The notes beneath the pieces are model-generated. The model saw only the letters and a program-made list of their open reading frames with translations, did no database searches and was not told where the DNA came from. DNA of 64,000 bases from Lepraria neglecta (Eukaryota > Ascomycota > Lecanoromycetes > Lecanorales > Stereocaulaceae): the NCBI GenBank assembly GCA_033220425.1, contig CM065646.1, positions 4,781,501-4,845,500 of the forward strand. The letters run 5' to 3'. The translations under genes and the position numbers were made by a program. Below, one piece after another: positions 20,001-29,871 of the stretch (its first letter is position 1; every line of letters starts with the position of its first letter).

Positions 20001-22244
20001 AATATCCATCTTCGCGTTTTCAAGTCACTAACGCAAGCATCTTTAATAGAGAACTCCAGCTTTTCAGTATGAATCACCAGATCTTTCAGAACTTTGTGGA
20101 AGCACAAAAGAGTTCGGGACGAAATTGGGCATTGCTAGGTCTATACCTCGTGATGGTAGAATTAGACTCGCATTCGACCTGCCCTGGCTCTGGGAATATG
20201 AAGCCAGTATGATGTCCCTTGGCCCAGAGGAAAGATTTACGTCAGAAGGGAAAGAAAAGTTACAAAAGGCCTTGAAATCCAAGATGCGGACGATTGAAAT
20301 GCTTCACGAAAAATTCCCACCATCCAGTGATTTCTGCATTTTGGATAGCGATCTCACGAACCGAGACCCTATTCTGGCAGTGTACAGACCTGGATCCAAA
20401 GACATTCAGATGCATTCAACCCAGAATGAAAGGTTAGTTCTCATGATTGCTCCGCTATAGCAAATTCTCGGTCTAGATCGGTCTAATTCACGTTGGATTT
20501 AGAGAGACACAAGACCAGAGGACTCCCAAGTCATCAAGTAATAAATGGGAAAGAGTTATGTACGTAGTACTTCAGAGGATTAAGTGATAACCATGTCACC
20601 ATCCTGACTCACCATCCTGACTTTGAATAGCTTTTGCCAAGGCCTTTCGTCGGTACTAGCTGCGGGTGGTCTTGCTCCTGAGAGACCGTTCTCTTACTTG
20701 TCTTACCTGATTGTGGGAAACTATTACAATTCGATTGACGAGACAATCAAACTTCACCTCTCTTGCTCGCGAAGGGTAGGTAGCAAGTTAGCAAATCCAT
20801 ACCACAACGTCGACAATGGTTTTCACATTACTTTTTATGAAAAGATGGAGCGGTCATCTGATAATGAAAGCTGGAAAACCGGTTACCTTTACGAGAAGGC
20901 GGATGACCCAAAAGGCACTAAGCACAATTTTCGACAGAGCGCCTTCACCGTAAGCCCCTTGCCATCAATGAATCAAACAAGTAATCACAACTAGACAGAT
21001 GTTTGCAACATCGAAAGATCTGAAGAGCGCACCCGATTCCGGCCGACAACAAACACTCGACTGCCATTGCTGGACGATTTTGCTCCTAACTCCTCCTGAT
21101 TTCTTTGCAAAGCCACTGCAGGACTCAAGAGAGGCCGACCTAGTCTGGAAGGAGATTGGGAAGCATCAGTATAAGCCTATTGCCGAGTTAACCTGCATCG
21201 TGCATGCTCTAAAAGGTGCTGTAGATCGATGGACAATACTGTATCAGTATATTGGAAACCTGCTACGTGAAGACTTCATGGACCCTAAAGCTTACGTCAA
21301 ACTCCTATTCGACGACGAGACTTTCAGTCAATCAAGGCTTTATTTCTGGGTCATTGGGTGTCTCAACGAATTTGACATTAGCATCGAAGACAATATTAAG
21401 CAATGGACACTGTTTCGAGAGGCGCGTGTTACACCATTTTTGGAAAAAGACCTGGGAGACACATCTCAGAACGGAGATTCATCTCCTGCCCCTGATGCAG
21501 AGAAAATAGAATGCCAGAAGCAGTTTCGAGCTCTCGATAAAGAAGCCGATGACCTTCGTGAGACCTTGGAGAACTGGCGACTGCAATTTCAAAACCAACA
21601 GAGAACCGTGCTAGCATTGCGTGATGGAGTGAGTTGTGTCCTGACCATCTCGTTTCTGTGTTCTCCATATCCCTCATCCATTACCAAACAAGGTCCATCG
21701 TTGACAATTCTCTTGCTGCTCAGTTATTCAATGCTAGTGCTCTCATGGAGAGCAGAGCGTCGACAAGATTGGGACAAAACGTCAAGCTGCTGACTTATGT
21801 CAGCATCTTCTATTTACCGTTGGCATTCTGCGCGGTGAGTACCTTATAATACGCTGACAATCACCCTATCCTATTTCGTTTACTCGCAAGCGCCGCGATC
21901 CGCAATATAGACCTGCCCAGATGCTGATGGACCTATAGGCACTCTGGGCCATTCCCAATATCACCGGCAGTGGTACAAGAAACCCCTTCATCATTACTGC
22001 TATCATTGTTGGCTTTGTAACATACATAACCGTCTTCAACCTCGGGAACATCGCGGAACTTTCCAGCAGAACATATCATAACCGTAGAACGAAGTTGTTG
22101 ACAGCTATGCGGAAGGACTCAGGTTGTTGGAAAGAACGGGGAGAGAAGTTTGGAGAATTCCGTCCGGATAACGATCGCAAGACACCATCTGAGTGGTGGA
22201 TAATGGTGTACCAGATACGGACATTAGTCTCGAAGATGCGGTAA
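17025..22244 (+). CDS. CorA-like two-TM membrane protein with a predicted chain of 38 one-codon micro-exons
   Basis: Predicted structure: exon 1 is ATG AGT (17025-17030); 39 introns and 38 three-nucleotide exons fill 17031-20049; the long exons are 20050-20432, 20503-20559, 20631-20949, 20999-21628, 21724-21834 and 21939-22244 (641 residues in total). The one-codon exons are all phase 0 and enter exon 20050 in the frame that stays open from there; the genomic triplet just before that exon is the TAG of the acceptor. The C-terminal part carries LFNASALMESRASTRLGQNV, a first TM (LLTYVSIFYLPLAFCAALW) and a second TM (FIITAIIVGFVTYITVF), the arrangement of fungal CorA-like proteins. The GMN selectivity motif of true Mg channels is missing after TM1, so ion transport is doubtful. 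The start of the exon at 20999 is the least certain splice site. The N-terminal chain is an inference from sequence; the CorA-like body is solid. Confidence 0.72.
17031..20049 (+). repeat. Tandem array of 39 intron-like units, each ending in a 3-nt micro-exon
   Basis: Every unit begins GTAAG or GTACG, contains GAGCAGAGGATATCTCTTGG-like sequence, a branch-like AGCTAAT (CTGAC in unit 38), and ends TATAG (AAAG in unit 37, AATAG in unit 39). Exactly three nucleotides then precede the next GTAAG/GTACG. Unit lengths without the triplet are 70 nt (9 units), 76 nt (26 units), and 77, 71, 77 and 74 nt for units 2, 37, 38 and 39. The triplets are CGA x9, GAA x8, GCA x7, CTT x6, TTT x2, and one each of ATA, CTG, AAA, GCG, GAT and GAG. 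Units 36-39 are strongly diverged inside yet keep donor, branch site, acceptor and the 3-nt spacing. Intron retention would be read for about 26 codons and hit a stop in the next unit. Confidence 0.95.
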
Positions 22245-22462
22245 TTGCCGTCGGACATAGGTAGTGTTTAACCAAATCCTTATTTCAGTCTTGGGTCAAT
22301 TGCTTTCCATTTCCAGGCTCTGATGCGGATGACCGCAGTAGCCATGTTTGGAAAGCATCATTCATATCAATCCCAAGCAGGACGTAGGATATACTGGAAG
22401 AATGAAACTTGTAGACCGAACAGGAAATAAATTGTAGTCGCTATTCCAGATCGAGACAGTTT

Positions 22463-22587
22463 GAGCAAATGAAGAGAGGGTTGACTGCTTGCATCCGAAT
22501 TGTAAGGCGAAGGGCGTGGTTGTGACAAACATGATGCATTTCAAGAACCACGTGCAGAAAGTTCACGGGATCACATTGCGGGCTTAG
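22463..22587 (+). pseudogene. Orphan C2H2 zinc-finger relic
   Basis: The plus strand reads DCLHPNCKAKGVVVTNMMHF then KNHVQKVHG and a stop: two Cys and two His with finger-like spacing (C-x4-C, then H-x4-H). It lies 220 bp past the stop of the CorA-like gene, with no open frame upstream. It could be the tail of a decayed zinc-finger gene, or less likely an alternative last exon of the CorA-like gene. Confidence 0.45.
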
Positions 22588-22844
22588 AGGTATATGGTCG
22601 GTAGCATTATATTTTTATTTTGTCATTTGAGTGGATCGAATTTGAGCCAACGTCGGCTAATGTAGGTACGGGACCTAAAACGAAGACGGCCTTGAGGATA
22701 TTTTTTACCCTAGGACAGGAGCCACCTTTTCAGGAGTAATAGGTCACGGGTAGAGTAGTCAGTCACCTGAGATCATTTCAGCCTTGAGGATATTCTTATC
22801 CCAGGGCAATAGCCTTTTCGGGAGATATCTACGTAGGACAGACT

Positions 22845-24560
22845 TGACCATCATCATCATCATCATCTCAATTTAACGTCCCTCCCAGCCATATAGCCAT
22901 GCAGACGATGAGCTAACTACTTATGTACATCTACCGTTTAAGTGATACTGGAATCAGGATCCTCTAGTGGGTTTTCCCAATCCCTATTCGTACTCTAATA
23001 CCCAAAGAACTCAGTGCTCGCCTTGACTTATCTCGTTCTCCGATACCGCTCCATATTGCCTGAGGAGTCTTGTTAGGATCATGAAACATGCTGCTTTCTT
23101 GGCCAATCTAGGCGTATTAAGTATTTTCTTAAGGCCCATTCTTTCCCTTCTACAGTAATTTCCTTCCCAAATGTCCCGTCTAAGATTGTGGAACCTAGGA
23201 CATGCCAGGAGAACATGTTGCACTGATTCATTGCCTCGGCTGCGGTTTTAGGTCTCTGAAACTTTTCAATATAGTTTAGTTATCTGTAAAGTCTGCTGTT
23301 CTGCATTGGTTTGATCTTATAGCAATGTTAAGTCCCATCTAGATGCCAAGTAACTCGGTTGCATAAACAGTAGTAGTGGAATCCCTACCCAAAAAGGCCT
23401 GGCTTTGAATGCCAAGGTTTGGCACCACTGCAGAAGCTCCTACTTTCCCATTGATCCCGCTGCCGTCAGTATAGGCAGCCAAGGGCCGTTCTCGACCAGT
23501 AGTAATTCGTGTATGTTGTTGTTCAGCTGTCTTCCGGCTTTCCTCTATGGTAATGGGGGGAGGTATCTATCATGGTTCTGCTTTAAAATTTTCTTGGACT
23601 TCAAGGTTATTGAGCGTTTCTGTGCTGAGCTTCTTTTTCAGGCTGTTATGAAAGCAGCTCAGAGGACTCATATGGGTTATGCTGGGCCAGGGCCAGTCCC
23701 TTGTGGGTGGCAAGGTGGATGGTAATAGGTATATGAATAGGTTGCCAGGACTTAGATTCATTAAGCCTGATCAGATGTTAATTACTGCATTTTTCTCCAG
23801 TTGTTGCCGCATAGGGAGGATGAAGAGCTCCATATCCAATGCTCCAGCTGATGTTACCTGATATGTGCTTGCTATGATCCTGGCTGCTCTGAGTTATATC
23901 CTGCTTAAGTTGGTACACATTTTGGCTGTGTGCCCTTTCTTGCCTTGGGGCATATACTAGACTGAGTAGCCGTAGGTAATTTGTGGGACAACCATAGCCA
24001 GGTACATATGTCGGAGTGTTACCAAACTGGAACCCAAGCATATCCGGCGAGGGATCATAAGGCTTGGAGTGTAGAAGTTGCTTGTCCTTAGATACATCAT
24101 ATATGTAGCCATCATCTGAGCTGCTGGTCCATCATAATTCCAAGGTAGTATACTGATGTCGACGGTTTAATCATTATGTTATGTAGTGTTAATGCTTCTT
24201 TTATGTCATATCTGCTTGCATTCCTCGTAAGATAGAGCGGTTGGTACTTTTGCTGGTTAAACTTGGAGCCATATATGCTGGACCACCTTTCAGTGTTGTG
24301 GTGCATTCGGCGGAATATTCTATGGTTTTATTCTGTAGTTTAGCTGTAGGTAAAGAAGTATATATTGTTGATCTATCCCCTGGTTGATGTTCCAGGATCC
24401 TCCTACATGGCGTCTTTTAAAATGTCCACGTTATAGAATAGATAAAGGATTGGTGATATTAGGGAGCCCTATATGCGGTCTGGGAATATGTAGTGAGCTA
24501 TCTGAGCATCGATTCAGGCGCTATGGATGGGTGGGTTCATTTATTCTAACCCTGTCGGGT
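22845..24560 (-). mobile_element. Decayed non-LTR retrotransposon (LINE, Tad-like)
   Basis: Minus strand, read 5' to 3' from about 24560: reverse-transcriptase pieces (HIGLPN, LSILYNVDIL, then HHNTERWSSIYGSKFNQQKY and SVYYLGIMMDQQL, the usual YLGxxxD motif), an RNase H piece near 23470 (YTDGSGINGKVGASAVVP), and a C-terminal His/Cys segment near 23200 (QHVLLACPRFHNLRRDIW). The 3' end on that strand falls at a (GAT)n tract near 22850. The frame is cut by many stops and shifts and the sequence is AT-enriched, consistent with RIP decay. The 5' part with the endonuclease is missing. The domain order is that of the fungal Tad clade. Confidence 0.85.
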
Positions 24561-24599
24561 GTTAGGCTTCAATATCCAGTTCTGTGTGCCTGTCTCTGA

Positions 24600-25306
24600 A
24601 TCCAGAAACATGCTCAACGTCGCACAGCTGGAATAAGCTCGAGGCGCTTTGCACGAGCCTTTCTCGGTTCGAAGTAGGGCCGACGATGATCGGTTATACT
24701 TAGAAACATCTACCGGGGCGGGCCGAGCCCACCCAAATTACCTGCAGTTGCGAGCACCTTTTCTCTCGCTTCCATCCCACAAGATCTTCGACACCTCCAC
24801 TGCCGTGGGTCCTCCCCTTGCCCACGCACATCTAACCATACTCTCCTTTTCCGTGGGATCTACTCTACTCTCGTGTTGGTCTGCTTCTCCCGTCATCCTC
24901 TCCTTTTCTTGGGGACTTCTTTTCTAGTGGCTTCTGTTTTCCTGGTGGTCTAGTCTACTATTTTTTTTTGATGTTTTTCTTTTCCGTGAGGCCTACCTCA
25001 TCTCGGTGGTTTACTCTCTGTCTGGCGTGGAAGGAGATCGTCGGAGAGGTTGGGAGGAAACTCTTTCGTTGGCATTGGATCACGTACGGGCACAGTGGAT
25101 TGAGTGAAAAAATATAGAATTGACAAGGCCTTGTCTTTGAAGAGCCTTTGTGCATCAAATATGCAAATGCATTTGCTAAACCCGTACTCCTCTATGTCGT
25201 CGCTCCCCGGTGCAACTCTAGCACATGAATTCTCTTTCCATAGCCTAGCCCTTAATGACCGCATGATGAATTGCCGTCTGTGATGAGACACATTATGGGA
25301 GCAGCG
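24600..25306. other. Non-coding region with a dispersed repeat copy
   Basis: 24785-24850 is a diverged copy of 13158-13220. A pyrimidine-rich stretch runs from about 24850 to 24960. No gene seen. Confidence 0.5.
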
Positions 25307-25744
25307 TCACCGGAGCGTCGCCGTTCCATGACGAGCTCGCTGCTGCACTGGGATTGGTTTGTTGATGTACAGGTCGGCAGCGCTCATAGCACCCGAGGCG
25401 CGAATCATTCTCTCGGCCTCTTGTTGCTCGTATTGTTCAGACAGATACTGCAAGTCTTCGATTTGGCTCTGTGAAATGTGTTAGTAAAGCTGTCGAAGTC
25501 CTATGGCCGCCTTAAAGACGGAACTTGTCATTTGCCATTTGCTCACTTTGGTCAATGGTGTACCAGGGTTGCTGACAAGATAGCCTTCGCGCTGCTGGTA
25601 CGAAAAAGGTCTGACGGTGGCGCAGGGTCCTAAGTAATAGTGGATGTTGGTGAACATCACGTGCCGGGAGATGCGGTAGCCGGGCACAAAGTAGCAGCTG
25701 TATACGTTGCCGGATGAAACTGATGATGACGATGATCGTGACAT
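25307..25744 (-). CDS. Small conserved fungal protein of unknown function (119 aa)
   Basis: Two exons (25744-25547, 25468-25307) sum to 120 codons with a stop. The intron has a GTGAGC donor, an ACTAAC branch site and a CACAG acceptor, so it is very likely a real gene. The protein starts with a Ser-rich segment, followed by GNVYSCYFVPGYRISRHVM, NIHYYLGPCATVRPF, and GYLVSNPGTPLT. I recall similar short proteins with a YLGxxATVRP...GYL.xxPGxPLT pattern from many ascomycetes, without an assigned function. The second exon is a Glu/Gln-rich helix (LQYLSEQYEQQEAERMI). No signal peptide or TM segment. Confidence 0.8.
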
Positions 25745-27438
25745 TGTCCAAATAGAAGGCAAGATATAAATTAAGGAACAAGGCAGATTGTGAGGAAGGC
25801 TTGTTTGAGAGACACTTGCCCTGAGAGAATGCCGCAAAGCATTATATAGTTTCAGGCAGTCAACAGGGCAGCCTGTCTTGCGTTCATGATGAAATTGATC
25901 CTTTCTTGCATTGTTGTTTCTAGCAATCGGTGCCTTCTTTGCTCAGAAGTCGAATAGTTTGTTATCAGGCCGATGATTTCCAGCGAGTTGAGTCATGTCA
26001 CTTTCTCGCCCTGCGCACATGGACACCGCTCATCAAATATAAAATCGCAGCTTACTGCCCCTACTGCCACGCACTTCAAAAAATTGAGGCTGAAGGCTTC
26101 GCGATGCAGTCAGACGAAGCGAGTTTCGGCGTACTAGCAGATCCATCCGAGGTGGGCCAGGACACTAGTGGGTCTTGATTTGATTGGTAGCCTTGCGAAC
26201 GCCGTCCGCATTGGTTGCCTTGCTTCTTTATCTTCAACGCGCCCAGGTTTTCTGTAAAACGAAAAGAACAGATGGATTTGATAAGACGAGGTTTAAATTG
26301 ACTTTGCCCCCGCAACTGAATATTGCAGTGAATGCGCTAGTGCTGTGCAATCCTTGCTTTTACGCCCTGCTTCTATTATCACGGCGGATGTCCCTGAATC
26401 CACATCTGGATCCGGATTGCTCTCCGCCGTGAAGATCTCGTTGCCTCGTTGCCTTAAAATCCAAAAGAGGAGTCGCACATGTCTCAATGATACTCGCCAC
26501 CGCATGTACGGTGAGTTGACAACGCATAATTGGGCTTGACCGAAAGTTTGACGATCAGCATCAATATAGCTGTCAGCGAATTACCCTGACGCTCATCAAG
26601 ACTAGAAAAGAATGTGGCGCCCTTTTATACTCTGCCACAGCTTGTGAGGCTCTATCTTTTTTTTTGGTGCACGCCGAGATCACTGCAATGTAACATGAGA
26701 GCAATAGGCCGGAAAAAATGCCCGAGTCAAAGGATACCATGAGACACTCTTGCGAGACAAAACGAAACTCTTTGCTCGATAATCGACGATCTCCACCCAA
26801 AACAAGAAAGAGAAAGGAGCCGAGTGACCTACCTCTTCAGATATTCAGGGCAGGCTTTTGCAAGGACGACCCATTCTCACAACGCAACAACCGAGGCTGT
26901 TATCTGCTTTCAAAAGTACTTCATTGTTGAATTTAACTTAAGAATTGGGTATCGAAATCCACGAGCCGAACCGACGCAGAGCTTGGAGTATAAACGCCCT
27001 GGTTGAGTGGTGCATGTGAAACAATCCTGGAGCCGCAACGCCTTTCGAGGACAAGGCTTGGATGTCTTGTAGCCTTGTACGCGAAAAACACAGCATCGGT
27101 TTTTAGCTTCGGCGCATTCCCGGCGCCACGCTATTGCAAGGTTAACGACATTTATAGTATCTCCAAAAGAAAAAAAGAACACAGCATTGTTGACAAGCAG
27201 GGATCCTAAGGCTCACGCGGAGCTCAACAGAGTGTATCTGCCTGATTGCAGGAGCCCTGGCTCACTGGAAAATGGTTCCCGGTATTTGAATAGATATCCA
27301 GAGTATGAGAAGGAGAAAAGCTCCCTTGTATACGCCTTCCAAAGCACCGCCACTCCTTAACACCGCATAATCGTTCCTGTGTAGAAATATCCCCACTGCC
27401 AATTGAGACTTCAGGCGATCTTCCCCAACAAACACTAT
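25745..27438. other. 1.7-kb region without a recognised gene
   Basis: Several ORFs of 60-90 codons overlap on both strands but none shows a domain or matched splice sites. I see nothing I can name here. Confidence 0.4.
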
Positions 27439-27873
27439 TCAGCTTCCCCTGTAGGTCGTATAGCTCCATGGACCCAACAACAACGGGACATGGTAATGTC
27501 CTTCCTTCGGAATGACGAAAAACCGCACCTCCACCTCCGGAAAGAATGTATTCCCCTCACCCCAGTATTGCCCCGTCTCAAACTTCAACACCCATACCAT
27601 TCGGCCGCTAGGGTGCTCGTCTAGGTTATCGAGCATGTCCTGCAGGGAGGGACCCTCTTGAGCTTGCCATTTCGTGATGCGGCCGTCCTTGTTGGTGATA
27701 CCTTTAAAAGGTGTAGAGGGACCGAGAGGGCGGAGGAGGGTAAGAGATACGGACAGAGAGGGTGCGGGGAGGCCAGTGGTTTGATCGAGGACGTGGCAGG
27801 TTATGGGATCTTTAGGTGGGGCTGTTGGGAGGGTCGAGGAAGGCTGCGGTGAAGCTAGTCCGGCGTTCTCCAT
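27439..27873 (-). CDS. 5-hydroxyisourate hydrolase (transthyretin-like)
   Basis: Single exon, 144 residues. The N-terminal motif ITCHVLDQTTGLPA has the catalytic His (residue 27), and the C-terminus ends in the HIU-hydrolase signature YRGS, preceded by HYHVPLLLGPWSY, with the second conserved His. These features separate the enzyme from vertebrate transthyretin. It converts 5-hydroxyisourate, the urate oxidase product, to OHCU in purine degradation. No peroxisomal targeting signal is visible: the last residues are needed for the active site and are not SKL-like. The first 20 residues are a Ser/Pro-rich extension. Divergent from get3. Confidence 0.96.
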   Translation of the reverse strand: MENAGLASPQPSSTLPTAPPKDPITCHVLDQTTGLPAPSLSVSLTLLRPLGPSTPFKGITNKDGRITKWQAQEGPSLQDMLDNLDEHPSGRMVWVLKFETGQYWGEGNTFFPEVEVRFFVIPKEGHYHVPLLLGPWSYTTYRGS

Positions 27874-28247
27874 CTTCAGTTGGGCGGGTGAGAGTGTGTT
27901 GGAGTCTGTAACATTTCATGTAGGACAGGTCCTTCAGGACCCTTATAATTGCTCATTAAAGTTGCCTTGGCCTGTGAAGGCTGGCTGCGGCACGTTTTGT
28001 GACAAAATTTGGGAGGGGCGGAGTCTTCCTTCAGGGCCCAGATCAGGAGATCTCCGCGATCCGGGCTTTGAGATGGGCCGCCGAGGCTACGTCAGGGTGT
28101 TCAACTTCTGCAGGCTCCAATAACACGAACCAACTTTCAAGTTTCTTCTATGGAACGGACGCTATAGATCAAGACACCTTGAGCAAACGCAGTCTCCATT
28201 CACATCCACAAACACCCACCCCTATCTGCAAGAGACATTTCCCCACC
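27874..28247. promoter_or_regulatory. Bidirectional promoter between HIU hydrolase and get3
   Basis: 374 bp between divergent start codons. No clear motif beyond pyrimidine-rich stretches just upstream of the get3 start. Confidence 0.45.
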
Positions 28248-29380
28248 ATGTCCGCAACAGTCGACGCCGATGCCGAAGACCTCGAGCCCACGCTCGAGTC
28301 CATAATACAACAGAGGACCCTTCGCTGGATCTTTGTTGGTGGCAAAGGTGGTGTTGGCAAAACTACAACCTCCTGCTCCCTCGCCATCCAACTCGCCCGC
28401 GTCCGTAAATCCGTTCTTCTCATCTCGACAGACCCAGCGCACAATCTCAGCGATGCTTTCAGCCAGAAGTTTGGCAAGGAAGCGAGGCTCATCGATGGCT
28501 TCACGAATCTGAGTGCCATGGAAATTGACCCCAATGGCAGCATACAAGATCTACTCAAGGAGGGAGGAGATGGGGTGGAGGAGATGATGGCACAGAGTGG
28601 GGGAATGGGGGGCATGATGCAGGATTTGGCCTTCAGTGTAAGTGCTGGCCCATGGGTAAAGGCCTTCTGGGCTTGAAGTTGACTGGTCATAGATACCTGG
28701 TGTCGATGAAGCTATGTCTTTCGCAGAAGTGCTTAAGCAAGTCAAATCGCTCTCCTACGAAACAATTATCTTCGACACCGCACCCACAGGCCATACTCTA
28801 CGCTTCCTACAATTCCCCACCGTTATGGAGAAAGCACTCGCAAAGATATCACAGCTATCTACCCAATTCGGACCCATGCTCAACTCGGTCATTGGGGCAC
28901 GAGGAGGTCTGCCTGGCGGTCAAAATCTCGATGAAATCATAGCTAAGATGGAGAATCTTCGTGAGACGATTGGAGAAGTTAACACGCAGTTCAAGAACCC
29001 GGACATGACGACGTTCGTGTGTGTCTGCATACCAGAATTCTTGTCGCTATACGAAACGGAGAGAATGATCCAGGAGCTTGCGTCATACCAGATCGATACA
29101 CACGCCATTGTGGTAAATCAGCTGCTATTCCCGAAGAAGGATAACCCCTGCGAGCAGTGTAACGCAAGGAGAAAGATGCAAAAGAAGTACCTTGAGCAGA
29201 TCGAGGAGCTTTACGATGAGTTCAACGTGGTAAAGATGCCATTGCTGGTAGAAGAAGTTAGGGGGAAGGAGAAACTGGAAAGGTATGTTTCTAATCTAAT
29301 TTTCGGAATCCTCACTGACTTATTGCCGCATGCACAGCTTCAGCGAGATGCTTGTTAAGCCTTATGAGCCACCAGAGTGA
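28248..29380 (+). CDS. get3: Get3/Arsa1 tail-anchored protein targeting ATPase
   Basis: Three exons (28248-28637, 28693-29282, 29338-29380) give 340 residues, the normal Get3 length. The deviant Walker A P-loop [10 protein letters not shown] lies at residues 31-40; [12 protein letters not shown] and [16 protein letters not shown] are the switch motifs; the Met-rich and hydrophobic middle ([15 protein letters not shown]) belongs to the client-binding groove; CEQC near residue 285 is the zinc-binding CxxC that holds the dimer together; the protein ends [12 protein letters not shown]. Get3 receives tail-anchored proteins from Sgt2/Get4/Get5 in the cytosol and delivers them to Get1/Get2 at the ER. 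The start at 28248 has ACC before the ATG; the longer open frame upstream is 5' UTR. Confidence 0.97.
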
Positions 29381-29871
29381 GCTCACGTTCTAGACTTTGA
29401 GAACAACACATGATGAGAACAGCTACGACGGCATTACGAATGCATTATTGTTAGCGCTTTTCGTATTATGAGCATCTAGAGATGACTAGGGAATCCAACG
29501 ATAGACGTCTCCCCTGTCAGATCTTCGCCCGTCAGACTATGCTTTCCCTACTCGTTCTTTCGAGCAACAGGCCTTGCCTTAGTGGTAAGCTAGCAGCGCT
29601 CATCTCATTCTCTCAGCCTGCATGGTCTAGAAAACGCCACACTGCACTATCTTACTCATCCTCGAAGCTTTGATGACTGCCGCTGAAAGCTGAAAAATGA
29701 TAATACGCCACTGTTCAGCACTGACCAAACTCGTCTTTCCCTTTTCAAATCTATTTATCACTCTCCAATTTCTATGTATTGACTTACAGAGCTGCCTCCT
29801 GAATTACGAACGGCCGTCTACATAATCTACTCTCTTCCTTTGACTACCCAGAATCCACCCTACAATCCACA
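29381..29871. other. Spacer between get3 and the prion-like gene
   Basis: 491 bp. Nothing recognised; the last 150 bp are pyrimidine-rich, as expected for a fungal promoter. Confidence 0.45.

Noticed and set aside
17031-20049. CRISPR-like or plain satellite array
   Set aside because: Units are contiguous, with no unique spacers, and the genome is fungal. Every unit has donor, branch site, acceptor and a 3-nt remainder, which a plain satellite would not require.
20064-20282. Minus-strand and alternate-frame ORFs over the CorA-like exons
   Set aside because: They are shadows of the plus-strand exons, whose frame carries the recognisable protein.
24649-24927. 92-codon ORF on the plus strand
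   Set aside because: It covers the dispersed repeat and a pyrimidine-rich tract; no domain and no splice signals.
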